Of a stretch of DNA of 64,000 nt, positions 1-8,034 are shown one piece after another. Every line of letters begins with the position of its first letter. Positions within the stretch are counted from its first letter, which is position 1. The position numbers were made by a program, and so were the translations under genes. The DNA is from AC-56 sp963798705 (GTDB lineage Bacteria; Actinomycetota; Thermoleophilia; Solirubrobacterales; 70-9): assembly GCA_963798705.1 (NCBI GenBank), contig CAWCTW010000005.1, positions 2,418,001 through 2,482,000 of the forward strand. Direction: 5' to 3'. The notes below the pieces were generated by a model, which was not told the origin of the DNA, ran no database searches, and was given only the letters and a program-made list of their open reading frames with translations.

Positions 1-161
1 AGGGCCGGCGCACCTATGTGCACGTGGAGGGGCTGTCGGAGCCGCTCGTAGCGTCACGCTCGGAGAAGGCGATCCTCGCCGACGTCGAGGCGGCCCTGAC
101 CGAGGCCGCCGGCGTCCCGAGGCGCCGGCGCACTACGAAGGGCCAGGAGAGCCTGCTCTAG
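1..161 (+). CDS. C-terminal fragment of an unidentified protein
   Basis: An open frame enters from the left edge and ends at the TAG at 159-161, giving about 52 residues with a basic tail (RRRRTTKGQESLL). I do not recognise the family. It lies 13 bases before the TTG of metG, so it is probably the upstream gene of the same operon. In related synteny blocks a PSP1/YaaT or RsmI gene can sit here, but nothing in this short tail proves either. Confidence 0.55.
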   Translation, partial: GRRTYVHVEGLSEPLVASRSEKAILADVEAALTEAAGVPRRRRTTKGQESLL

Positions 162-174
162 GCTCTCCCCCTTC

Positions 175-1689
175 TTGTCCTACTACGTCACCACGCCCAT
201 CTACTACGTCAACGCGGAGCCCCACCTGGGGCACGCGTACTCGACGATCGCCGCCGACGTCCTGGCTCGCCACATGCGCCAGCGGGGCGAGGACGTGTTC
301 TTCTGCACCGGCACCGACGAGCACGGTGAGCCGGTCGCGCAGGCAGCGCAGAAGCTGGGGCTCGAGCCGCGGGAGCTGGTCGATCGAAACGCCCCCAAGT
401 TCGAGGCGCTCCTGCCGCAGATCAACGTCTCCAACGACTTCTTCATCCGCACGAGCGATCCCCAGCACGAGGCCAAGGTCCAGGAGATCGTGCAGCTCGT
501 GCACGACAACGGTTACGTCTACGAGGGGGCCTACGAGGGCTGGTACTGCCCCCGTTGCGCCGACTTCAAGACCGAGCTCGAGCTCGGCCCGGGACACACC
601 TGCCCGATCCACCAGATCCCGCTCGAGCGCGAGCGCGAGGAGAACTGGTTCTTCAAGCTGTCGGCATTTCAGGAGCAGCTGGAGCGCCTTTACGCCGACC
701 GCCCCGGCTTCGTGCAGCCGCAGGCCCGCTACAACGAGGCGCTCTCGTTCATCCGCGGCGGGCTCGAGGACGTGTCGCTCTCGCGGCCCAAGCTGACCTG
801 GGGGGTGCGGCTGCCCTGGGACCCCGAGCAGGTGATGTACGTCTGGTTCGACGCGCTGCTCAACTACGTCACCGCGCTCAGCTACGCGCGCGAGGGCGAG
901 GACCTCACCGAGCGCTTCTGGCCCGCCTTCCACATCATCGGCAAGGACATCCTGAAGTTCCACGCGGTGTACTGGCCCGCGTTCCTGATGGCGGCGGGCT
1001 ACGAGGTGCCGAGGGGGATGTTCATCCACGGCTACCTGCTGATGGAGGGGCACAAGATGTCGAAGTCGCTCGGCAACGTTCTCGACCCGTTCGAGGTGAT
1101 CGAGCGCTTCGGCGCCGACGCCCTGCGCTACTACTGCTTCCGCGAGGTCTCCTTCGGGCAGGACGGCTCGGTGTCGGCGGCCGGCTTCGAGGCGCGCTAC
1201 GACTCCGAGCTCGCCAACGAGTACGGGAACCTGGCCAACCGGACGCTGGCCATGATCGACCGCTACCGCGACGGGCGCGTGCCCGAGGCCGAGTCCGATC
1301 CTGAGCTCGCGGCCGGCGCCGACGGGCTCGCCGCCTTGGAGGGCGGCGTGTGCGGCCTCCTCGATCGCGCCGAGCTGACGCAGGCGCTGGAGGAGATCTG
1401 GAAGCGGGTCCGCCGCCTCAACCGTTACGTCGAGGAGACGCGGCCCTGGGACCTCGCCAAGGCCGACGTGCAGGCCGATCGCCTGGACCAGGTGCTCTAC
1501 AACCTCGCCGAGGGCCTCCGCGTCACGACGCTGCTGCTGACGGCATACATGCCGGAGACCGGCGAGCGGATGCTCGACGCGCTCGGCGCCGCGGGTCGCG
1601 GGATCGAGGCGTTCGGCTCGCACGGCGGCGGTCAGCTCGTGAAGAAATTGCCGCCCCTGTTCCCCAAGATCGAGACGGCCGCCGCGTAG
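175..1689 (+). CDS. metG: Methionyl-tRNA synthetase
   Basis: Charges tRNA-Met with methionine in the cytoplasm (class Ia aminoacyl-tRNA synthetase). The TTG start puts the HIGH-type signature HLGH at residues 17-20; the KMSKS loop is at about 294-298. A single zinc knuckle is visible as C125, C128, C143 and H146, the Cys3His pattern known from Thermus-type enzymes. At 504 residues it is the short form without a C-terminal EMAP-like tRNA-binding domain. It heads the metG-tatD-ksgA-ispE run. No earlier in-frame start fits the N-terminus MSYYVTTPIYYVNAEPHLG, which matches the family. Confidence 0.97.
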   Translation: MSYYVTTPIYYVNAEPHLGHAYSTIAADVLARHMRQRGEDVFFCTGTDEHGEPVAQAAQKLGLEPRELVDRNAPKFEALLPQINVSNDFFIRTSDPQHEAKVQEIVQLVHDNGYVYEGAYEGWYCPRCADFKTELELGPGHTCPIHQIPLEREREENWFFKLSAFQEQLERLYADRPGFVQPQARYNEALSFIRGGLEDVSLSRPKLTWGVRLPWDPEQVMYVWFDALLNYVTALSYAREGEDLTERFWPAFHIIGKDILKFHAVYWPAFLMAAGYEVPRGMFIHGYLLMEGHKMSKSLGNVLDPFEVIERFGADALRYYCFREVSFGQDGSVSAAGFEARYDSELANEYGNLANRTLAMIDRYRDGRVPEAESDPELAAGADGLAALEGGVCGLLDRAELTQALEEIWKRVRRLNRYVEETRPWDLAKADVQADRLDQVLYNLAEGLRVTTLLLTAYMPETGERMLDALGAAGRGIEAFGSHGGGQLVKKLPPLFPKIETAAA

Positions 1690-1712
1690 GGCTTTCCCGC
1701 GTTTCCGCCGAG

Positions 1713-1747
1713 GTGGAATTGACCGCCCATGACGCGGTTGACTCCAC
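1713..1747 (+). terminator. Imperfect hairpin after metG
   Basis: Arms 1713-1725 and 1735-1747 pair at 12 of 13 positions when two G-U pairs are allowed, around a 9-base loop. There is no T-tract. It lies between metG and tatD and may end or attenuate metG transcription. Confidence 0.4.
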
Positions 1748-1824
1748 AATCGGCGCGGGCGCGGATCGAAACGGCCCGCCGCGCGGGTGCCCGAGGAGGC
1801 CGCACGCCAACCTAGACTGCGGCC

Positions 1825-2595
1825 GTGATCGATACCCACGCCCATCTCGGCGTCTGCGAGCCGGACGACGGCGAGCTCGTCGCCGGCGCGCGTCGTGCCG
1901 GCGTGCGCCGGATCCTCACCGTCGGGCTCGACGAGGCCTCCAATCGCGAGGCGATCGCTGCGGCCGAGGCCCACGAGGAGGTGTTCGCCTGCGTGGGGCG
2001 CCACCCCAACTCGGCGGCCGGGTTCGACGAGGGAGCCGCCGCCGACATCGAGGAGCTCGCCGCCCACGAGCGGGTGCGCGCGATCGGCGAGACCGGGCTC
2101 GACTACTACCGCGACTCGAGCCCGCGGGAGGCCCAGCACGCGGCCTTCGCGGCGCAGATCGCGATCGCCCGGCGCACCGGGCTGCCGCTGGTGATCCACG
2201 TGCGCGATCAGGGCGGCGTTCACGATGCGCTGGACGACACCTTCGCGATGCTCAGGACCGAGGCCGAGGGGGTCACCGTCATCCTCCACTGCTGCTCGGT
2301 GCCGCCGGGTCGAGTCGGTGAGGCCGCCGAGCGCGGCTGGTACTGCTCGTTCGCCGGCAACGTCACCTATCCGAAGTCGGACGATCTGCGCGAGACGGCG
2401 CGGCTGGTTCCCGACGAACTCCTCCTGGTGGAGACGGACTCGCCGTTCCTCGCTCCGCAGACGGTGCGGGGCAAGCGCAACCAGCCGGCCAACGTAGTCG
2501 ACGTGGCCGAGGTGGTCGCGGCCGAGCGCGGCTCCGGCTACGCGGAGCTGGAGGGGGTCGTGGAGGCGAACGCGGAGAGGATCTTCCAATGGTGA
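1825..2595 (+). CDS. tatD: TatD-family metal-dependent DNase
   Basis: Metal-dependent hydrolase of the amidohydrolase (TIM-barrel) superfamily; TatD proteins are 3'-5' exonucleases on single-stranded DNA. The metal ligands are in the expected order: H5 and H7 (THAH), E89 (GETGLDY), H125 (VIHVRD), H155 (LHCCS) and D205 (ETDSP). At 256 residues it is full length. The GTG start is supported by the N-terminal MIDTHAHLG, which begins right at the first metal-binding strand. It sits between metG and ksgA, the usual neighbours in many Gram-positive genomes. Confidence 0.94.
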   Translation: MIDTHAHLGVCEPDDGELVAGARRAGVRRILTVGLDEASNREAIAAAEAHEEVFACVGRHPNSAAGFDEGAAADIEELAAHERVRAIGETGLDYYRDSSPREAQHAAFAAQIAIARRTGLPLVIHVRDQGGVHDALDDTFAMLRTEAEGVTVILHCCSVPPGRVGEAAERGWYCSFAGNVTYPKSDDLRETARLVPDELLLVETDSPFLAPQTVRGKRNQPANVVDVAEVVAAERGSGYAELEGVVEANAERIFQW

Positions 2596-2689
2596 GCACG
2601 GCAGACCACAAGCCCGGCCGCCCCCGGACGCATCCGCGCATCCAGCGCGGCTCACCGGTCGCCTTTGGCTCCCTGAGAGGAGGCGGCCG

Positions 2690-3454
2690 GTGGTGAGGTT
2701 GGGCCAGAACTTCCTGGCCGACCCCAACCTGCTGGATGCCATCGTCCGCGACGCGGACCTGCGGCGCGACGACGTCGCGCTCGAGATCGGCGGGGGGGAG
2801 GGCGCGCTGACGGAACGGCTCGCCGAGCGCGTCTCGCACGTACACGTGGTGGAGATCGACGAGCGCCTGGCCGACGAGCTGGAGGGGCTGGCCGAGCGCG
2901 CCGGAAACGTGTCGGTAGTCCGCGGCGATGCGATGCGGCTGGACCTCGGGGCGCTCGATCCGGCGCCGACCACGGTGCCGTCCAACCTGCCCTATTCGGT
3001 GGCGACCCCCCTGCTGATCAGGACGACCACCGAGCTCCCGAGCGTCCGGACGTGGACCGTGATGGTTCAGCGCGAGATCGCCGATCGGCTGCGCGCCGCT
3101 CCGGGCTCGCCGGCCTACGGGGCGCCCAGCGTGCTGGTCCAGATGGCCTGCGAGGTCGAGCTGCTTCGCGCGGTCAACCGCGCGGTGTTCAGGCCGCGGC
3201 CCCGCGTGGACTCGGCGCTGGTCCGCTTGCGGCGCATCGACACCGCGCCCGCACCGGGCGTGGCCCGCCTGGTGCGGGACGCGTTCGCCCATCGGCGAAA
3301 GCCGCTGGCGAGCTCCGTGGAGCTCGCCGGAGGCGTGTCGCGAACCGAAGCACGCGCGGCGCTCGAGCGGCTCGGGCTGGCGCCCGATGCGCGGGCCGAG
3401 CGGCTGGCGCCGACGGACTTCGTCGCCCTCGCCGGCGAGCTGGGGGCGGCTTGA
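2690..3454 (+). CDS. ksgA: 16S rRNA dimethyladenosine transferase
   Basis: SAM-dependent methyltransferase that dimethylates two adjacent adenines near the 3' end of 16S rRNA (RsmA/KsgA). Seen: RLGQNF at residues 3-8, the SAM-binding loop EIGGGEGALTE from residue 32, the catalytic motif NLPYS at 99-103, and PRPRVDSALVRL in the C-terminal part. Most family members have NLPYN, so S103 is a small variation. The GTG start follows a strong Shine-Dalgarno (GAGAGGAGG). At 254 residues it is slightly short. Its TGA overlaps the TTG start of ispE. Confidence 0.95.
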   Translation: MVRLGQNFLADPNLLDAIVRDADLRRDDVALEIGGGEGALTERLAERVSHVHVVEIDERLADELEGLAERAGNVSVVRGDAMRLDLGALDPAPTTVPSNLPYSVATPLLIRTTTELPSVRTWTVMVQREIADRLRAAPGSPAYGAPSVLVQMACEVELLRAVNRAVFRPRPRVDSALVRLRRIDTAPAPGVARLVRDAFAHRRKPLASSVELAGGVSRTEARAALERLGLAPDARAERLAPTDFVALAGELGAA

Positions 3455-4287
3455 CGCTTCGCGCGCCGGCCAAGCTCAATCTGTGCCTGTACCTCGGCCG
3501 GCCTCGTGAGGACGGCCTGCACGAGCTGCGCTCGCTGTTCTGCCCGCTGACTCTGTCGGACCGCATCGTCGTGAGCGACGCGGAGCGCGACGAGGTGGAG
3601 TGCTCACGGGTGGAGGGCCCGAACCTGGCGGAGAGGGCGCTCGCCGGCCTGCGCGCCCGGGGTTGGGAACGCGCGCCGGTCAGAGTGGAGATCGAGAAGC
3701 GGATCCCGGTCGCGGCGGGGCTTGGGGGCGGCAGCGCCGACGCGGCTGCCGTGCTGCGGCTTGCCCGCGACGAGGTCGCGGACATGTCCGGCCTCGCGGT
3801 GGAGCTCGGCGCCGACGTTCCGTCGCAGGTCGACCCAACGTTCGCGCTCGTGGGCGGTGCCGGGGAGAAGGTGGAGCCGCTCCCCGCGCCCAGGCACTTC
3901 GGCGCCGTGCTGATCCCCCACGAGGCCGGGCTGTCGACCGCGGAGGTCTACGCGGAGGCCGACCGGCTGGGGCTCGGCAGGGATGTGGCGGAGCTGGACT
4001 CGATCGCGGCCGAGTTGCGCGAGGCCGCAGGGCGCGGCGAGTCGCCGCTCGCCTACCGGGAGCTGCTCGCGAACGACCTGGCGGAGGCGGCGCTCTCGCT
4101 GCGGCCGGAGATCGGCGGAGCGCTCCAGGCGCTGCGAAGCGCGGGAGCGGTGGTGGCGCTCGTCACCGGGTCGGGGCCGACCGCGGCCGGGATCTTCCAG
4201 GACATCGCGGCGGCCGACGCCGCGGCAGGGGCGCTCGGGCCGCGGTTCGCGGGGGCGATCGTCGCGGGACCGGACCCGGAACGATGA
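3451..4287 (+). CDS. ispE: 4-diphosphocytidyl-2-C-methyl-D-erythritol kinase
   Basis: ATP-dependent kinase of the non-mevalonate isoprenoid (MEP) pathway, GHMP family. The TTG at 3451 overlaps the ksgA stop (TTGA) and gives MTLRAPAKLNLCLYLG, where K8 and N10 are the usual substrate-site residues. The GHMP phosphate loop PVAAGLGGGSADAAA starts at about residue 86; GSGPTAAGIF lies near the C-terminus. Length is 278 residues. The frame is open far upstream inside ksgA, but homology begins only at this TTG. Translational coupling to both neighbours is likely. Confidence 0.94.
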   Translation: MTLRAPAKLNLCLYLGRPREDGLHELRSLFCPLTLSDRIVVSDAERDEVECSRVEGPNLAERALAGLRARGWERAPVRVEIEKRIPVAAGLGGGSADAAAVLRLARDEVADMSGLAVELGADVPSQVDPTFALVGGAGEKVEPLPAPRHFGAVLIPHEAGLSTAEVYAEADRLGLGRDVAELDSIAAELREAAGRGESPLAYRELLANDLAEAALSLRPEIGGALQALRSAGAVVALVTGSGPTAAGIFQDIAAADAAAGALGPRFAGAIVAGPDPER

Positions 4288-5789
4288 GGATCGGCGGGGA
4301 GGAGGGGGGGCGCCGGACCAGGGTCCTGCAGGTCGCGGTCGTCCTCCTGGTGATCGGCGGGATCGTGGCGTTCAGCCGGCTGGCGCCGGACATCAGCCTC
4401 CAGAGCGCGCTCGACGACGTGGCGAGCAGGCTCGGCAAGCTCACCTATCTGTTCGTGGGGTTGGCGGCGTTCCTGGAGACGGGGGCGTTCGTGGGCCTGG
4501 TGCTTCCCGGCGAGACGGTGGTCATCCTCGGTGGCGCCGTCGCCGGTCAGGGCGAGACCTCTGTCGTCCTCACGATCGGGATCGTCTGGATCTGCTCCTT
4601 CTCCGGCGACTCGGTGAGCTTCTTCCTCGGGCGGCGACTCGGGCGCGTGTTCATCCTTCGCCACGGGCCCAGGGTGCGGATCACCGAGGAGCGGTTCTCC
4701 CGCGTCGAGGACTACTTCTCCCGGCACGGCGGCAAGACCATCCTGGTCGGCCGCTTCATCGGCCTCGTGCGGGCCCTCGCCCCGTTCATCGCCGGGAGCT
4801 CCGGTATGCGCTACTCGAACTACCTGCCCTTCAGCGTGCTCGGTACCGGCCTGTGGTCTGCCGGCTACGTTCTGCTGGGCTACTTCGCCTCGCGCAGCCT
4901 CGACGCGGCGGCGCACGCGGCCGGCCAGGGGACGCTCCTGTTCGGCATCGCGATCGTCGTCATCGTGGGGATCGTCTGGGCGATCCGCTTCCTGCGGGAC
5001 CGCGAGAACCGGGAACGCCTCGTGACCGGGATGGAGCGGCGGCCGCTGCTTCGCCGCGTGCTCGCGGTCGCTCGCAGGCTGGAGCCGCACGCGCGATTCG
5101 TGCTCGCGAGGATCACGCCCGGAGGGCTCGGGCTGGAGTTCACGACCGTGGTCGCGATCCTGGCGGTGGCGGTTTACGTCGTCGTCGCCTACACGTCGAC
5201 GATCACAGGCCATCCGGGGCCGACGCCGGGCGACCAGACGGCGCTCGATGTGGTGGACAGCCTGCAGACGGCGTGGCTGGTGGACGTGGCGAAGGTCGTC
5301 ACGGCGCTCGGAGCGAGCGCCGTGATCCTGCCGATCACGGTGATCGCCGCGGTGCTGCTCGTCTCGCAGCGGCGATGGGGCGAGGCGGCGGTGCTCGTCG
5401 TCGCGGTGGCGATCCTCTACGTGGGCGTGGCGGAGCTGAAGGGTCTGACGTCGCGGCCGCGGCCACCGGACCCGCTGACCGGCTCGAGCGGCTCGGGATT
5501 CCCGAGCGGCCACGCCGCCCACTCCATCCTCTACCCGTGGCTTGCCGTGACGCTGGCGATCCGATTGCGCCCCGGCATGGTCGGCGGCACGGCGCTGCTG
5601 GTCACCGGGTTCGCGCTCGCGGCCGCCGTCGGGCTCTCACGCGTCTACCTGCGGGTGCACTACCTCAGCGACGTGACCGGCGGCTGGGCGTTGGGAGCGG
5701 CGGCGTTCTGCGCCTGCGCGGCCGTGGCGATGGTTGTCAGCCACTTGCGGCACAATTCGGATCGTGATGTCCCTGGGGATCGGGACTGA
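4284..5789 (+). CDS. DedA/VTT-type membrane protein fused to a PAP2 phosphatase
   Basis: Integral membrane protein of 501 residues with two parts. Residues about 40-240 match the DedA/VTT family (FVGLVLPGE, then FLGRRLGRVF and GRFIGLVRALAPFIAG), thought to move or scramble phospholipids or polyprenyl phosphates. The C-terminal part is a PAP2 acid phosphatase with all three motifs: K386..R393-P394, PSGH at 407-410, and S452-R453..H459-D463. The ATG overlaps the ispE stop (ATGA). Inferred role: dephosphorylation and flipping of a lipid phosphate such as undecaprenyl or phosphatidate, fitting its link with isoprenoid synthesis. Confidence 0.88.
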   Translation: MRIGGEEGGRRTRVLQVAVVLLVIGGIVAFSRLAPDISLQSALDDVASRLGKLTYLFVGLAAFLETGAFVGLVLPGETVVILGGAVAGQGETSVVLTIGIVWICSFSGDSVSFFLGRRLGRVFILRHGPRVRITEERFSRVEDYFSRHGGKTILVGRFIGLVRALAPFIAGSSGMRYSNYLPFSVLGTGLWSAGYVLLGYFASRSLDAAAHAAGQGTLLFGIAIVVIVGIVWAIRFLRDRENRERLVTGMERRPLLRRVLAVARRLEPHARFVLARITPGGLGLEFTTVVAILAVAVYVVVAYTSTITGHPGPTPGDQTALDVVDSLQTAWLVDVAKVVTALGASAVILPITVIAAVLLVSQRRWGEAAVLVVAVAILYVGVAELKGLTSRPRPPDPLTGSSGSGFPSGHAAHSILYPWLAVTLAIRLRPGMVGGTALLVTGFALAAAVGLSRVYLRVHYLSDVTGGWALGAAAFCACAAVAMVVSHLRHNSDRDVPGDRD

Positions 5790-6012
5790 GTACTTCCTGT
5801 TCGGCGGCGCGGGGGTACTCAGCCTGCTCGCGTTCACGGCGCTGATCCTGGTGCCGGCGATGGGCGCCTACGGGCGCACCTGGGAGAAGGCGACGGCCGC
5901 GCTGCTGTCGCTGTTCGTGCTCCTCGTGCTGGTCCTGGTCGGCGTGGCCATCGGCGTGTTGATCGTCTACTACTGGCCGCAAATAACGGAGACGATCCCC
6001 GGGCTCGGCTGA
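5767..6012 (+). CDS. Small two-TM membrane protein, unknown
   Basis: 81 residues with two hydrophobic segments (about 7-28 and 40-65) separated by a short charged loop (GRTWEKAT). I do not recognise the family. The ATG at 5767 overlaps the end of the DedA-PAP2 gene; a GTG at 5734 would add 11 residues without improving the protein. Overlap with the upstream gene suggests co-transcription. Confidence 0.65.
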   Translation: MSLGIGTEYFLFGGAGVLSLLAFTALILVPAMGAYGRTWEKATAALLSLFVLLVLVLVGVAIGVLIVYYWPQITETIPGLG

Positions 6013-6047
6013 GAATCGCGGCCCGGGAGGGCCGGGTTCGGCCTACC

Positions 6048-7295
6048 ATGGTCGGGGTGACCCCGGAGCAAGCGGCGCGAGGAGCGCCTGCCAAGCAAGA
6101 CTCCGAGAGCCTGCTGGATGCGCTGTCCGGGGCGATCGAGTCGGGTGCCGGCCTGCCGGCGGTGACCCGTGCGGCGGCCAAGGCTCTGGGCGCGAGCGTG
6201 GCCGTGATCGACCGCTCGAGCGCGGTGCTGGGCGTCGCAGCTTCCACGCATGCCGAGGAGGGGCGGCTCCTGTCGGGGGCGGACGACGTGGTCAGCGCGG
6301 AGCTGCGGGTTGCGGACGCAGTCGTCGGAGAGCTTCGCTACCGAGCCCGGGAAGAGCCGCCGGCGCCGACGGTCACGAGGATGGTCTCGACGCTCCTGGC
6401 GCTGGAGGTGGAGCGCTCTCGGTCCCCGGAGTGGGCCAGCGACGAGGCGGCGGCGGCGTTCGTTCGCGCGTTGCTCGATCGCAAGGTGACCGATCGAGGA
6501 GACATCGTCGCTCGGGCCGCCGAGCTGGGAGCCGCGGTCGAGGGGGGTGCCGGGGTGATCGTGGCGCGTGCGGCACCGCTGACCGCCCAGGCAAGAGACT
6601 GGCGCGGGCGGGTGCTGACGGTCGCGTTGCGGTCGCTTCGCTCGGTGGGCGCCGGATCGGTGGCGGCGCTCGGCTCCGGCGAGGCGGCCGAGGTCGCGGC
6701 GATCGTGCCGGCTCCAGGGGACGACCAGCTGGCGAGGGTGGCGCAGGCGCTGGAGCGCGAGCTGGGAGCGGCGCTGTCGGGCTTCGACATCACCGTGGCC
6801 CGCAGCCGGCTGGCTGAGGATCCGGTCGACCTGTATCGAGCCGGGAAGGAGGCGGAGCTGGCGGCGAATGTCGCCGAGGCGGAGGGCCGCTCGATGCTCG
6901 CCTTCGAGGACACCGGCGCCTACCGGCTGCTGCTGCCCGCGATGAGCGAGGACCCGGGTGAGCTGGAGCGCTTCTACCAGGAGACGCTGGCGCCGCTCGC
7001 GGCCTACGACGAGCAGTACGAGACCGACCTCGTGAAGACGGTCGAGACCTACCTGGAGAACGACGGCAACGTCGCGCAGTCGGCGGCACGGCTGTTCACG
7101 CACAGGCACACGGTGCGCTACCGCCTGGAGCGGGTGAAGGAGCTGACCGGGCACGACATCGGATCGAGCGAGGGGCGGGAGAAGCTGAGCCTGGGCCTGA
7201 AGGCGATGCGGGTCCTCGGCATCTCCACGGCCGCGGGACCGGCCACCGAGCCCGGCGCCGAGGGCGGGCGGGTGCGCCCGCCCGCGGAGGACTGA
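6048..7295 (+). CDS. PucR/CdaR-type transcriptional regulator
   Basis: 415-residue DNA-binding protein. The C-terminal HTH typical of PucR/CdaR proteins is at about residues 325-370 (LENDGNVAQSAARLFTHRHT, then VRYRLERVKELTG). The N-terminal 130 residues resemble a degenerate GAF/sensor region, and the middle a GGDEF-like fold common in this family. These regulators usually respond to small metabolites (purines, sugar acids, proline). It lies just upstream of the cyclase-family hydrolase (11-base gap), which may be its target. The ATG at 6048 is the only good start. Confidence 0.88.
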   Translation: MVGVTPEQAARGAPAKQDSESLLDALSGAIESGAGLPAVTRAAAKALGASVAVIDRSSAVLGVAASTHAEEGRLLSGADDVVSAELRVADAVVGELRYRAREEPPAPTVTRMVSTLLALEVERSRSPEWASDEAAAAFVRALLDRKVTDRGDIVARAAELGAAVEGGAGVIVARAAPLTAQARDWRGRVLTVALRSLRSVGAGSVAALGSGEAAEVAAIVPAPGDDQLARVAQALERELGAALSGFDITVARSRLAEDPVDLYRAGKEAELAANVAEAEGRSMLAFEDTGAYRLLLPAMSEDPGELERFYQETLAPLAAYDEQYETDLVKTVETYLENDGNVAQSAARLFTHRHTVRYRLERVKELTGHDIGSSEGREKLSLGLKAMRVLGISTAAGPATEPGAEGGRVRPPAED

Positions 7296-7306
7296 GCGGG
7301 GTCGCG

Positions 7307-7954
7307 GTGGCAGGCGCCGGTTCCGGAGGGTGGATCGACGTCTCCGTGCCGGTGCGCGACGGGATGGTGCACTGGCCCGACGATCCGCCGGTGAGGATCG
7401 AGCGCGCGACGAGCATGGACGAGGGCGCCGAGGCGAACGTCACCAGGCTCGACATGAGCGCCCACACCGGCACGCACATGGACGCGCCGCTTCATTTCTT
7501 CGCCGGCGATCCCGGGATCGAGGAGCTGCCGCTCGAGATCGCGATGGGACCTGCCCGGGTCGTCGCGATCCATGGCAACGAGCCGATCGACAGGGGCCAG
7601 CTCGAGGGCCTGGACGTCGAGGGCGGGGAACGGATCCTGTTTCGGACCACCAACTCCGAGAAGGCGTGGGCGGAGCGCGAGTTCGACCCCGATTTCGTCT
7701 ACGTCTCGCTGGAGGCGGCCGAGCTCCTCGGAGAGGCCGGGGTGGCGCTCGTCGGCGTCGACTACCTGTCCGTGGGAGGGGCCGGGGGCGACGGGGCGGA
7801 GACGCACCGCGCGCTCCTCGGCGCAGGGGCGTGGGTCGTGGAAGGGCTGGACCTCTCCGCCGTCGAGCCGGGGAGCTACGAGCTCATCTGCCTGCCGATC
7901 AAGCTGGTGGGCAGCGACGGCGCGCCGGCCCGCGTGCTGCTGCGCCCGGCCTGA
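7307..7954 (+). CDS. Cyclase-family metal-dependent hydrolase (KynB-like)
   Basis: 215 residues. The family hallmark HxGTHxDxPxH is present: H53-T-G-T-H57-M-D59 APLH, which binds Zn or Mn. The family contains arylformamidase (KynB) and related amide and lactone hydrolases, so the substrate cannot be named. It may be co-transcribed with the PucR-type regulator (GTG start 11 bases downstream). A 17-bp perfect hairpin follows the stop. Confidence 0.88.
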   Translation: MAGAGSGGWIDVSVPVRDGMVHWPDDPPVRIERATSMDEGAEANVTRLDMSAHTGTHMDAPLHFFAGDPGIEELPLEIAMGPARVVAIHGNEPIDRGQLEGLDVEGGERILFRTTNSEKAWAEREFDPDFVYVSLEAAELLGEAGVALVGVDYLSVGGAGGDGAETHRALLGAGAWVVEGLDLSAVEPGSYELICLPIKLVGSDGAPARVLLRPA

Positions 7955-7970
7955 CCGCCCCCTCCCGTAG

Positions 7971-8016
7971 CGTTTGGTGGATTGGGGACGCCATAGCGCC
8001 CCCAATCCACCAAACG
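7971..8016. terminator. 17-bp perfect inverted repeat between convergent genes
   Basis: Arms 7971-7987 (CGTTTGGTGGATTGGGG) and 8000-8016 are exact complements around a 12-base loop. It sits in the 80 bases between two convergent genes, as expected for a bidirectional terminator, but has no T-run on either side. Confidence 0.7.
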
Positions 8017-8034
8017 GTGTGTGGGGTCGCCCGA

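Noticed and set aside
133..2985. Very long open frame on the minus strand opposite metG, tatD and ksgA
   Set aside because: High GC removes stop codons in antisense frames. The translation is low-complexity Arg/Leu/Gly-rich, has no recognisable domain, and the opposite strand encodes clear conserved enzymes.
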